Shown piece after piece: positions 1 to 6,174 of a DNA stretch of 6,582 nt. How positions within the stretch are numbered: the stretch's first letter is position 1; each line of letters starts with the position of its first letter. The DNA is from an uncultured Paracoccaceae bacterium (GTDB taxonomy: Bacteria; Pseudomonadota; Alphaproteobacteria; Rhodobacterales; Rhodobacteraceae): positions 1 through 6,582 of the forward strand of contig CALESR010000159.1 in NCBI GenBank assembly GCA_937907485.1, written 5' to 3'. The notes under the pieces were generated by a model that was not told the DNA's origin, searched no databases, and saw only the letters and a list, made by a program, of their open reading frames with translations. A program made the translations under genes and the position numbers.

Positions 1-1
1 G

Positions 2-253
2 GCCCTCTGGGCGCGGATGTGTGCGGGCATCCGGGAGGATGGCAGCCTGATCGAACCCAACGATCCTCTTTGGCCTGAGCTCAACCTTGCGGCGTTGGCC
101 GCGCGTTCGCGACCGCAGGTCTGGCTGGAACAGGCGTCGATCTATGGTGATCTCGCGCAGCAACCCCGCTTTGTCGAGGCTTTCTCGCGCTGGCTGACCC
201 AGATCTGGCAAGACGGCACGCAGGCGACGCTCGCCAACTATCTGGCCCGTTGA
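2..253 (+). CDS. Mannitol 2-dehydrogenase family protein, C-terminal end (5' truncated)
   Basis: The reading frame is open from the left edge to a TGA, giving about 83 residues of a protein whose family is normally nearly 500 residues long, so only the C-terminal helical domain is present. It contains ALW followed by MCAG near the edge, then IEPNDPLW, then WLEQASIYGDL, and ends with an IWQDGTQATLANYL stretch. This series is typical of long-chain polyol dehydrogenases of the mannitol 2-dehydrogenase (MtlK) type, cytoplasmic enzymes that interconvert D-mannitol and D-fructose with NAD(H). The catalytic lysine and the nucleotide-binding domain lie outside the window. Related family members (arabinitol or sorbitol dehydrogenase, fructuronate reductase) share this C-terminal pattern, so the substrate is uncertain. 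The gene converges on the chemotaxis operon and has no visible functional link to it. Confidence 0.85.
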   Translation, partial: ALWARMCAGIREDGSLIEPNDPLWPELNLAALAARSRPQVWLEQASIYGDLAQQPRFVEAFSRWLTQIWQDGTQATLANYLAR

Positions 254-265
254 GCGCCGTACCGC

Positions 266-289
266 AGCAGGAAGGGCCCTCCCTCTGCT
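266..289 (+). terminator. Candidate terminator hairpin after the polyol dehydrogenase
   Basis: AGCAG (266-270) can pair with CTGCT (285-289), and AGGG (273-276) with CCCT (281-284). This gives nine base pairs with a two-base bulge and a four-base loop, starting 13 bases after the TGA. The location fits a terminator. There is no run of T after the stem, so an intrinsic terminator of the classical kind is not shown; it could instead be a 3'-end stabilising hairpin. Confidence 0.35.
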
Positions 290-392
290 CCCGCGCGCAG
301 GCTGGGCGCAGGGGTTTGGGGCGCGTCATTTCGCTCAGTCACACCCTCGCCCTTTGCAAATGGCGCCTGCAGCACCGTCCGGGGTGGCGGTA

Positions 393-427
393 TTTGGCCG
401 GGTTCAGGCCCTCGTGACCGGGCCAAA
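393..427. terminator. Inverted repeat between convergent genes, possible bidirectional terminator
   Basis: TTTGGCC (393-399) is the exact reverse complement of GGCCAAA (421-427). After one G/G mismatch the stem continues as GGTT (401-404) against GACC (416-419), including one G-T pair, leaving an 11-base loop. It lies midway between two converging genes, so it could act in both directions or serve as a processing or protein-binding site. Neither side has a T tract. Confidence 0.3.
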
Positions 428-570
428 GCACCATGCGGGACGCATCGACACGCCGATGAGCGCCCAGAAAAACCTGCTCCGTGGTGTCTCACCGAGCACT
501 ATACAGTAGGGATTGCTGGCATCCCATTGTTGTATCTGGACACGTTCCGACAAACTCCGCCTTGCGCATC

Positions 571-933
571 CTAGAACAAATCGACATCGCCCGCGGGATG
601 CGCCAACCCGTCGGCAAGGGCGCCCCCCAAGATCAGCGCATTGGCCAGCCCGCGCAACCGGAGACTGTCGCCAAGCCCTTCGGCAGCGAGGTGCGACCGT
701 TGGTCAATCGCGGGAACAATTCCATGCAGGAACACCGACAGATCCTCGAGAACCTGGACCAGATGATCCAGCGCCTGCAGCGATCCGCTGATGCTTCGGG
801 CGCTGGCACCGTTCTGGATCCGCTCGCCGACGCTGTCTTCGATATCCCGCCCGGTCACCGCAAGGATATGCAATTGCGCCGCGAGGTTCTCGACCAGATC
901 GCGCAGGGCAATGGGGGTTTCGCTTTGTGTCAC
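571..933 (-). CDS. Small helical chemotaxis-operon protein, candidate CheZ/CheT-like CheY phosphatase
   Basis: A 120-residue protein, last in the chemotaxis operon, starting nine bases after the stop of the second cheY and in the same frame. The start is a GTG (931-933). No Met codon occurs inside, and an in-frame TAG three codons upstream fixes the longest possible form. Its ribosome binding site is weak (only AGG), which suggests expression coupled to cheY. I do not recognise a named family with certainty. The chain looks mostly helical, with no signal peptide or membrane span. Around residues 52-62 it reads LQALDHLVQVL, containing D56-x-x-x-Q60. The same D-x-x-x-Q motif supplies the catalytic residues of the phosphatase CheZ (D143/Q147 in E. 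coli, also followed by V and a hydrophobic residue), and it is reported for Sinorhizobium CheT. The protein ends in GDVDLF, an acidic-hydrophobic tail that could bind a response regulator. That the gene is real is fairly sure; phosphatase function is inference. Confidence 0.8.
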   Translation of the reverse strand: MTQSETPIALRDLVENLAAQLHILAVTGRDIEDSVGERIQNGASARSISGSLQALDHLVQVLEDLSVFLHGIVPAIDQRSHLAAEGLGDSLRLRGLANALILGGALADGLAHPAGDVDLF

Positions 934-942
934 GGCGTTGGC

Positions 943-1329
943 CTAGAGTGGTCCGACGACGGCCTGCAGACAGTCGCGCAATTGCGCGGTGCTGAAGGGC
1001 TTGGCAATATAGTTATTCATCCCCAGAGCACGGCCGCGGTTCAGCAAATCGGCGTCGATGCGCCCGCTGACGAGGATAAAGCCGATCCGCGCCGTGGATT
1101 TGAAGTCGCGCAGGGCTTTGAGCAAACCTAATCCATCAAGCCCCGGCATGTTGTAGTCCGAAATCACCAGATGAACCGGGCGAACCGCCAGCGCCTGCAG
1201 AGCTTCGGCGCCGTCCTTGCGAAAGTCGATCTTGCGGATGCCGATTTCCTCGAGCGCCATGATGATGATGCTGCGACTGGTTGACATGTCATCGACGACC
1301 ATGACCGACAGGCTGTCCTTGAGTGACAT
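943..1329 (-). CDS. cheY: CheY-type response regulator (second CheY of the operon)
   Basis: A stand-alone receiver domain of 128 residues with no output domain. The acidic pair is D13-D14, the phosphate-accepting aspartate is D58 in the SDYNMPGLDG loop, the conserved switch hydroxyl is S88 (Ser rather than the usual Thr), and the invariant lysine is K110 in AKPF, preceded by Y107 near the aromatic switch position. It would take phosphate from CheA and either bind the flagellar switch or act as a phosphate sink; the sequence alone does not decide which. The ATG is preceded by a strong purine-rich site (GAGGGAG), 21 bases after the cheR stop. It differs clearly from the other CheY, so this is not a recent tandem duplication. 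Confidence 0.96.
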   Translation of the reverse strand: MSLKDSLSVMVVDDMSTSRSIIIMALEEIGIRKIDFRKDGAEALQALAVRPVHLVISDYNMPGLDGLGLLKALRDFKSTARIGFILVSGRIDADLLNRGRALGMNNYIAKPFSTAQLRDCLQAVVGPL

Positions 1330-1350
1330 CGGGGGCTCCCTCTTCTGATT

Positions 1351-2238
1351 TCATTGCGACGGCGGCTTTGCGCCGGTCATTCGATAGACGGTCTTGCCGA
1401 CCAGCGTGAATTGTTGGGCCATCGACGGCGGCAGGCGCTCGGAATGACCAATGAACAGATGGCCGCCGGGCTGAAGCACCGCACCGAACCCGCGCCAGAT
1501 CTGTTCCTGGGTCTGTTGCTCCATGTAGATGGCGACGTTGCGGCAAAATATGACATCGAACCGGCCCCTGAAGGGCCAGGCGTCGATTAGATTCAGATGG
1601 CGGAACGACACCATCGCGCGGATCGCGGGTTTTACCACCCATTGCGACGGGTCGGGCCCGGCCTCGAACCCCAGGTTCAACAGAGACTCAGGAAGGGCAC
1701 GCAGGGTCGCGGCCGAATAGGTCGCCGATCCGGCGATCTGCAATACGCGCCGGTCGATGTCGGAGCCCAGAATCTTGATGTCGTATCTGGGCGCCTCGGG
1801 GAAGGTCTCGATCAGGCTGAGCGCGATGCTGAAGGTTTCCTCGCCACTAGAACAGGCCGACGACCAGAGACGGATCCTGTCGCCGGCGCGGGCACGCGCG
1901 ATCAGCCGCGGGAGGACCTCGGCCTTCAGGAATTCAAAGTGATACTGCTCGCGAAAAAAATGCGTGGTGTTGGTTGTCAGGGCGCAGATCACGAAATCCC
2001 GTTCATCCTGCGAGGCAGGATCGAGCACGCGTGCCACATAGGGGGCAAAATCGCTCATCCCCAACTGCCGCACCCGGTGCACCAGACGCGAATAGACCAT
2101 GCGTTCATTGGCCTCGGTCAGGTGAATGCCGGTCGCCCAACGCAGGAACTTGGCGATCTGGCCGAAATCGACGGCCGTAAAGGACACCGATCGTTCGACA
2201 GCCGATGTGGCAACTGTCGCGTATGCTGCTGGGCTCAT
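1351..2238 (-). CDS. cheR: Chemotaxis protein methyltransferase CheR
   Basis: CheR transfers methyl groups from S-adenosylmethionine to specific glutamates of MCP receptors and so drives adaptation. The 295-residue length is usual for the family. The N-terminal helical domain includes a basic segment, RLVHRVRQLG (51-60), of the kind that contacts receptors. It is followed by TTNTTHFFRE (88-97), the cofactor-binding loop SSACSSGEETFS (126-137), the acidic LGSDID (158-162), FCRNVAIY (231-238) and GGHLFIGHSE (258-267). The usual GEEPYS is GEETFS here, a mild change. A beta-subdomain-sized stretch is present at about 182-213; this is the part that binds the C-terminal pentapeptide of receptors, which fits the WEDF-ending MCP in this operon. 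The start codon overlaps the cheW stop by four bases (ATGA), implying translational coupling, and an AGGA-type site lies just upstream. Confidence 0.97.
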   Translation of the reverse strand: MSPAAYATVATSAVERSVSFTAVDFGQIAKFLRWATGIHLTEANERMVYSRLVHRVRQLGMSDFAPYVARVLDPASQDERDFVICALTTNTTHFFREQYHFEFLKAEVLPRLIARARAGDRIRLWSSACSSGEETFSIALSLIETFPEAPRYDIKILGSDIDRRVLQIAGSATYSAATLRALPESLLNLGFEAGPDPSQWVVKPAIRAMVSFRHLNLIDAWPFRGRFDVIFCRNVAIYMEQQTQEQIWRGFGAVLQPGGHLFIGHSERLPPSMAQQFTLVGKTVYRMTGAKPPSQ

Positions 2239-2705
2239 GGCTGTTCCTGCCGCCCATTCGCGGGGAAGGCGAATTCGATATCGATCAGTCGCAGCATCCG
2301 GTCTTCGATCGCGATCACCCCTTCGATGAAGGCTCGCGTCTTTTCCGACGTCACATCCGGCGTCGACTGGATGGCGGATTTCCGCACGCCGATGATGTCG
2401 GACACGGCATCGACGAGGAATCCGACGGTCTGGTTTCCGACGACACAGATGACGATGACGTGCCGCGAATTAGGCTCCATCGCTGGAAGCCCCAGACGCA
2501 CCGCCAGATCGACGATCGGCACCACCGAGCCGCGCAGGTTGATGACCCCAAGGATATGCGGGGGCGCATGGGGCAGCAGGGTCGCCGGGGTCCACCCGCG
2601 GATTTCCCGCACCGACATGATATCGACGCAGAAATCCTGCCCCGCAACCCGAAAGCTGACCAACTCGCGGAGGTCGGATTCGATGCGTTCGGCCGTTGCA
2701 GACAT
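2235..2705 (-). CDS. cheW: Chemotaxis coupling protein CheW
   Basis: CheW is the adaptor that links receptors to the CheA kinase in membrane-associated arrays. The 156 residues form one CheW domain. It starts with LVSFRVAGQDFCVDI (15-29), followed by VREIRGW, the HILGVINLRGSVVPIVDL core (50-67) including R58 of the conserved NLRG turn, and FLVDAVSDI (96-104). The ATG follows a good GAGGAGA site and comes one base after the cheA stop, so cheA and cheW are probably translated in concert. It is the only cheW in the window. The homologous P5 domain of CheA is encoded immediately upstream. Confidence 0.97.
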   Translation of the reverse strand: MSATAERIESDLRELVSFRVAGQDFCVDIMSVREIRGWTPATLLPHAPPHILGVINLRGSVVPIVDLAVRLGLPAMEPNSRHVIVICVVGNQTVGFLVDAVSDIIGVRKSAIQSTPDVTSEKTRAFIEGVIAIEDRMLRLIDIEFAFPANGRQEQP

Positions 2706-2706
2706 G

Positions 2707-4818
2707 TCAGTTCTCCTCTGCCAAGGGCTCTGCGGGCAGGGCCGGTTGCTGGCGCGCGTGCAGTGCGGCTTCTTCGGGGTCGATGATCAGGGCGATTTTT
2801 CCGTCGCCGAGGATCGTTGCCGCGGCGACCCCCGGCACATGGCCGTAATTGCCTTCCAGCCCCTTGATCACCACTTGCCGCATGTCGCGCACGGAATCGA
2901 CAGCCAGCGCCCATCGATTGTCATCGCCGGATTCGACGACAAGCAGGACCATGTTGCGATAGTCGCCACTGCGCGCCCGTAACCCGAAGGTCTCGGCTAG
3001 ATCGATGATCGGCACAAAGACGTCTCGCACGGCAACCACCTCGCCCAGAGACGCGACCCGATGGATATCGCCCGGTCTTGGTTGCAGGGTCTCAACGATG
3101 GCCGTGATCGGGATGACCATCGTCTGCCCGGCAACATCGACCACCATATCGTCCAGAACCGCCAGCGTCAGCGGCAGGCTGATGGCCATGGTGGTCCCTT
3201 GCCCCGGCGTCGAACTCACGCTGACCCTTCCGCCCAGACCCTGAATCGCGCTGCGCACGACATCCATACCGACACCGCGGCCCGAGAGGCCCGTCACCTC
3301 GCTGGCCGTCGAAAACCCTGGCGCAAAGAGCAGTTGGTCGATTTCGGCGTCGGTTAACACCGCCTCGGCCGGGACCAGGCCCTTGTTGACGGCGATTTCA
3401 CGCACCCTAGGACGATTGATCCCCGCCCCATCGTCGGCCACTTCGATCAGGACACGGCCCGAGCGATGCGCGGCAGTCAGCCGGATGCATCCGACCTCGG
3501 GCTTGCCCGCCGCCTTGCGCGCCTCGACGGATTCGACGCCGTGATCGACGGCGTTTCGGATCATGTGTGTCAAGGGATCAACCAGTCGCTCGATCACAGT
3601 CTTGTCGATTTCGGTCGACTCACCCACCACTTCCAGGACGACACTTTTCCCTGCCATATCCGAGGCTTCGCGGGATATTCGCGCCATTCTCTGAAAGAGG
3701 GGCTTGATCGGTTGCGCACGGATCGCCATGACGTATTCCTGAATTTCGCGCGCGAGGCTGCGAAATTCATCAAGGCCAGCACCGACATCACTCAGCCTCG
3801 ATAGCCCCGCATTCTGCACCCGCTGCGCCAGAACAGCCTGATTGATGACCAATTCGCCGACGATATTGATCAATCGATCCACCAGTTCGAGATCGACGCG
3901 CACCGTTCCTTTTGATTGACCCGCGGTTTTTTCGGTCGGTGCTACAGGCGTCTTGGCGCGCGGCGTCATGGCACTGGCGACGAGGTCGGGGATGGGCCCC
4001 TCTTCAGTCGGAATCGGCGGCGGCACGGGCAGTTGGACATCGATGACCAGATTGCAACAACCATCGACAAATTCGAACACGTCCTGAACGGCCTGCAGCG
4101 GCTCGGCGCTGCGCAGGGTAACCGTCCACGAGAAATAGGACTCGGCCCAATCCATGAGTTCGAGGTCGGGCAACGCGCTCGTATCAACTTGAACGTCGAT
4201 CTCGCCAAGTTCCGCCAGGCCACGGATCAGATTGACAGGGTCGTTGCCATTGGCGAACAACTGGCGCGTCGGTGTGAACTGGATGTGATAAGTCGCCGCG
4301 ACTGGTTCAGGGGCGAGATCCTCAAACAACAGCGCCAGCGGCTGAAACCCCAGATCGGGCACCCCGTCAACCGGCAAAGCGGTGGCGCGAAAGGGCTCGG
4401 ACGCGACTGGCGCCTGACCGGGCGTGGCGGACAGCGCAGCAAGCTTGTCGTGCAATTCGAGGCCCGCGCCGCTGGTGTCCTCGACACTGTCGCGAGCACA
4501 GGCAACCAGAGTCGCGAGATGGTCGGCCGAGCGCAGGCAAACCTTCATCACATCGGCGGTCGGCGCCAGACGGTCCGAGCGCATCTCGTCCAGCGTAGTC
4601 TCAAAGCGGTGGGCGAATTCAACCAGCGATTTCAACGAAAAAGCCCCGGCTCCACCCTTGATGGAATGTACCGCACGGAACACAGCATTGATCGTCTCGG
4701 TATCGACGCCGCCGCCATCGGGTGTCTTGGCGATCTCGTCTAGACCGTCGTTGAGCGCCTCAAGAAGTTCGTCGCATTCCTGAAAGAACGTCTGGCGGAT
4801 GTCTGATGAAGAAGTCAT
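2707..4818 (-). CDS. cheA: Chemotaxis sensor histidine kinase CheA
   Basis: CheA autophosphorylates in receptor arrays and passes phosphate to CheY. It has 703 residues. The HPt domain (about 1-125) carries the phosphorylated H51 in AVHSIKGGAGAF. A separate globular segment at about 165-262, including FTPTRQLF, NDPVNLIRGL and ELGEIDVQ, sits where enteric CheA has the response-regulator-binding P2 domain. A proline-rich linker (263-300) precedes the dimerisation helices, which include LINIVGELVINQ. The ATPase domain has N422 in the N box (HMIRNAVDHG), DDGAG at 462-466, the FSTASEVTGLSGRGVGMDVV lid region (502-521) and GQGTTM. The C-terminal P5 CheW-like domain begins near 555. All catalytic motifs are intact. 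An AGGTGA ribosome binding site lies five to six bases before the ATG, and the cheY stop is six bases upstream. Confidence 0.98.
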   Translation of the reverse strand: MTSSSDIRQTFFQECDELLEALNDGLDEIAKTPDGGGVDTETINAVFRAVHSIKGGAGAFSLKSLVEFAHRFETTLDEMRSDRLAPTADVMKVCLRSADHLATLVACARDSVEDTSGAGLELHDKLAALSATPGQAPVASEPFRATALPVDGVPDLGFQPLALLFEDLAPEPVAATYHIQFTPTRQLFANGNDPVNLIRGLAELGEIDVQVDTSALPDLELMDWAESYFSWTVTLRSAEPLQAVQDVFEFVDGCCNLVIDVQLPVPPPIPTEEGPIPDLVASAMTPRAKTPVAPTEKTAGQSKGTVRVDLELVDRLINIVGELVINQAVLAQRVQNAGLSRLSDVGAGLDEFRSLAREIQEYVMAIRAQPIKPLFQRMARISREASDMAGKSVVLEVVGESTEIDKTVIERLVDPLTHMIRNAVDHGVESVEARKAAGKPEVGCIRLTAAHRSGRVLIEVADDGAGINRPRVREIAVNKGLVPAEAVLTDAEIDQLLFAPGFSTASEVTGLSGRGVGMDVVRSAIQGLGGRVSVSSTPGQGTTMAISLPLTLAVLDDMVVDVAGQTMVIPITAIVETLQPRPGDIHRVASLGEVVAVRDVFVPIIDLAETFGLRARSGDYRNMVLLVVESGDDNRWALAVDSVRDMRQVVIKGLEGNYGHVPGVAAATILGDGKIALIIDPEEAALHARQQPALPAEPLAEEN

Positions 4819-4824
4819 GGCCGC

Positions 4825-5193
4825 TCACCTCGCGCAGACGCGTTTGATTGCGGAAATCAGTTTTGCATCATCGAAGGGCTTGACGATCCAGCCCGTCGCG
4901 CCGCTTTTTCTAGCGCGTTCCTTGAGGTCCGGCGCACTTTCGGTGGTCAGAACCAGGATCGGCAACGCACCGAAATCGCTGCGTTTGCGCACCGTTTCGA
5001 TCACCCCGAAGCCGTCCATTCGGGGCATGTTTATGTCGGTGATGATGATATCGGGCGACACCTCGGGCAGCTTTTCGATCCCGTCAATCCCATCGACGGC
5101 GACATGAACATCGAAACCTGCATTGAACAGGGACTCGCGAAGCATCTCGCGGATGGTCCGGGAATCGTCGATCGCCAGAATGGTCAAGGACAT
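4825..5193 (-). CDS. cheY: CheY-type response regulator (first CheY of the operon)
   Basis: A 122-residue single receiver domain with no output domain. D9-D10 form the acidic pair, D53 in ITDINMPRMDG accepts the phosphate, T83 or T84 in VLTTES is the switch residue, and K105 in VKPFD is the conserved lysine. W102 (GWIVKPF) lies just before the lysine, at about the site of the aromatic switch residue. The gene lies directly ahead of cheA, the usual place for a cognate CheY. Its ATG shares one base with the stop of the STAS gene (TGATG), and a GGGGGAGG site lies about seven bases ahead, so translation should be both coupled and strong. Whether it is the motor-binding CheY or a phosphate sink cannot be read from sequence alone. 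Confidence 0.97.
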   Translation of the reverse strand: MSLTILAIDDSRTIREMLRESLFNAGFDVHVAVDGIDGIEKLPEVSPDIIITDINMPRMDGFGVIETVRKRSDFGALPILVLTTESAPDLKERARKSGATGWIVKPFDDAKLISAIKRVCAR

Positions 5194-5591
5194 CAGCCTG
5201 CCTCCCCCGTCAGTAGTTCGCGCAGAACGCCGAGGTTTTCGAGATCGTCGCGCATGCTCTGGGACATCGTCAGCGCAAGACTTTCATCTGCCGCGCGGCG
5301 CCGTCGCATGGCGGCGACCAGAACCTGCGCTGCCAGCGCCCCCACGGTGGTCACCGCGCCGCCGTCTATGACAAGACCAGCGCGGCCCGTCGTCCGCAGC
5401 TTTTCGTGCAGATCGCGCGCTGCGGTGTACCCCAGACGCTCGGGCAGCGTCACAAAATCTGGGGAGTCGCTGCGGCGGCCAGTGGGTGGATTTGCCTTGG
5501 ACCGGGGCTCGCGGCGCGGGTTGTTCTGCTGCTCGGTCTGATCCGCCGAGTGCCCGGCGCGGGTCCGCGTTGTTTTAGAAGAAGGTGACAT
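5193..5591 (-). CDS. STAS-domain protein of the chemotaxis operon (CheS/CheX-like)
   Basis: I place the start at the third of three consecutive ATGs (5589-5591), since a GAGG at 5598-5601 lies six bases ahead; the first ATG (5597) would add only two residues. This gives 132 residues. Residues 1-45 are polar and basic and probably disordered. Residues 46-132 read as a STAS fold: FVTLPERLGYTAARDL, GLVIDGGAV, a helix with AAQVLVAAMRRR, LALTMSQS and a final helix with LENLGVLREL. At the site of the phosphorylated DSSG of SpoIIAA-type anti-sigma antagonists this protein has GALA (84-87), so phosphorylation there is unlikely. Similar small STAS proteins sit before cheY-cheA in alphaproteobacterial che operons; Sinorhizobium CheS helps CheA dephosphorylate its sink CheY. 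A comparable role here is inference from position. The 5' end overlaps cheD by 17 bases. Confidence 0.85.
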   Translation of the reverse strand: MSPSSKTTRTRAGHSADQTEQQNNPRREPRSKANPPTGRRSDSPDFVTLPERLGYTAARDLHEKLRTTGRAGLVIDGGAVTTVGALAAQVLVAAMRRRRAADESLALTMSQSMRDDLENLGVLRELLTGEAG

Positions 5592-6126
5592 CATCATCCT
5601 CACGATTAACGGGCAGGCGAGCGGGGATTTCGCGGAGGACCACATCATCCTGAACAAAGATCTGTTGCGCTCTTCCCACTGTTGGCAAAAAGCGAACCCG
5701 CCGCGCCTGCGTGCCGCCCAGGCTTTTTGCCACGCAGGGGATTCCCTCGTTGCTCAGGAACTGCAGGGCAAAGGCACCATTGGCCACGCCGATCTGTCCA
5801 AGGCCATCATGCATTGCCGCACCGCCAAAAAGTTTGGCTTCCAGTCGGTTCTTGCGGGCACCAAGTTTCAGCAACGCGTTCACCAGAATTTCCATCGCAT
5901 AGAGGCCATAGCGAAAGTGCTTTGAATCTCCGGGACTTCCCCCCGGCAGCAGGAAGTGGTTCATCCCGCCGACATTGGCCTCTGGGTCGCTCAGACAGGT
6001 GGCAACGCACGACCCGAGCAACGTGGTCAGTACAGCCCCAGGCTCTTGCGAGACACGAAAGTCGCCCTGAACAACATGGATGATTCTGGTCTCGCCCCAG
6101 TCGGTTGCCTCGGCCTTGATGTTCAT
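5575..6126 (-). CDS. cheD: Chemoreceptor glutamine deamidase CheD
   Basis: CheD deamidates glutamines (and can hydrolyse methyl esters) in the methylation helices of MCPs, tuning their signalling state. The 183-residue protein contains TTLLGSCVATCLSDP (34-48) with the nucleophile C40, then GGMNHFLLPGG with H57, a later KLFGGAAM and, toward the end, ARRVRFLPTVGRA. Relative to the Thermotoga CheD triad (Thr21, Cys27, His44), the residues T34, C40 and H57 show the same spacing, so the enzyme looks active. The C terminus is unusual in being acidic and aromatic: NREDDDVTFF. The ATG follows an AGGA-type site, 48 bases after the MCP stop. Its neighbour is therefore a receptor that could be its substrate. 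Confidence 0.97.
   Translation of the reverse strand: MNIKAEATDWGETRIIHVVQGDFRVSQEPGAVLTTLLGSCVATCLSDPEANVGGMNHFLLPGGSPGDSKHFRYGLYAMEILVNALLKLGARKNRLEAKLFGGAAMHDGLGQIGVANGAFALQFLSNEGIPCVAKSLGGTQARRVRFLPTVGRAQQIFVQDDVVLREIPARLPVNREDDDVTFF
5598..5601 (-). promoter_or_regulatory. Ribosome binding site that decides the STAS gene start
   Basis: On the minus strand GAGG is followed at once by three ATG codons in a row (5597, 5594, 5591). Normal spacing favours the third. The site lies inside the coding end of cheD, so ribosomes finishing cheD pass directly over it, which suggests coupling. Confidence 0.55.
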
Positions 6127-6174
6127 CGTCCTGTGCCTGTCATGGCGCCAGAGGCGGCTGGAGGGTCGGCGGCA

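Larger units (their letters stand above)
254..570. other. Convergent intergenic region without a supported gene
   Basis: This is 317 bases between the stop of the polyol dehydrogenase and the stop of the last chemotaxis gene. Open frames exist here on both strands, but their translations are arginine- and proline-rich with no recognisable motif and no good ribosome binding site. The visible structure is one hairpin just after the dehydrogenase stop (266-289), one longer inverted repeat (393-427) and a weak five-base-pair stem at 509-525. Since both flanking genes end here, transcription termination is the most natural job for the region. Confidence 0.6.

Noticed and set aside
509..525. Five-base-pair stem GGGAT/ATCCC as terminator of the chemotaxis operon
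   Set aside because: The stem is too short, and on the minus strand it is not followed by a T tract; chance pairing is likely.
481..1131. Long plus-strand open frame of 216 codons opposite the second cheY and the last operon gene
   Set aside because: It is antisense to a clear CheY with all active-site residues, shows no recognisable motif, and is explained by G/C-rich third positions keeping the opposite strand open.
1597..2982. Long plus-strand open frame of 461 codons opposite cheR, cheW and the end of cheA
   Set aside because: It spans three unmistakable genes on the other strand and its translation is arginine-, serine- and glycine-rich without domain motifs, as expected for an antisense shadow.
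3916..4743. Plus-strand open frame of 275 codons opposite the N-terminal half of cheA
   Set aside because: CheA on the minus strand is continuous through this stretch, with the HPt histidine motif intact; the opposite translation has no family resemblance.
5589..5597. Three consecutive ATG codons as a possible short repeat or frameshift site
   Set aside because: They are in the STAS frame and are read through in another frame as the aspartate codons of the CheD tail; nothing indicates slippage, and a start-codon run is sufficient explanation.
5592..5657. Longer version of the STAS protein with 22 extra N-terminal residues
   Set aside because: It would overlap cheD by more than 80 bases and lacks a better ribosome binding site; the GAGG just ahead of the ATG triplet at 5589-5597 supports the shorter form.
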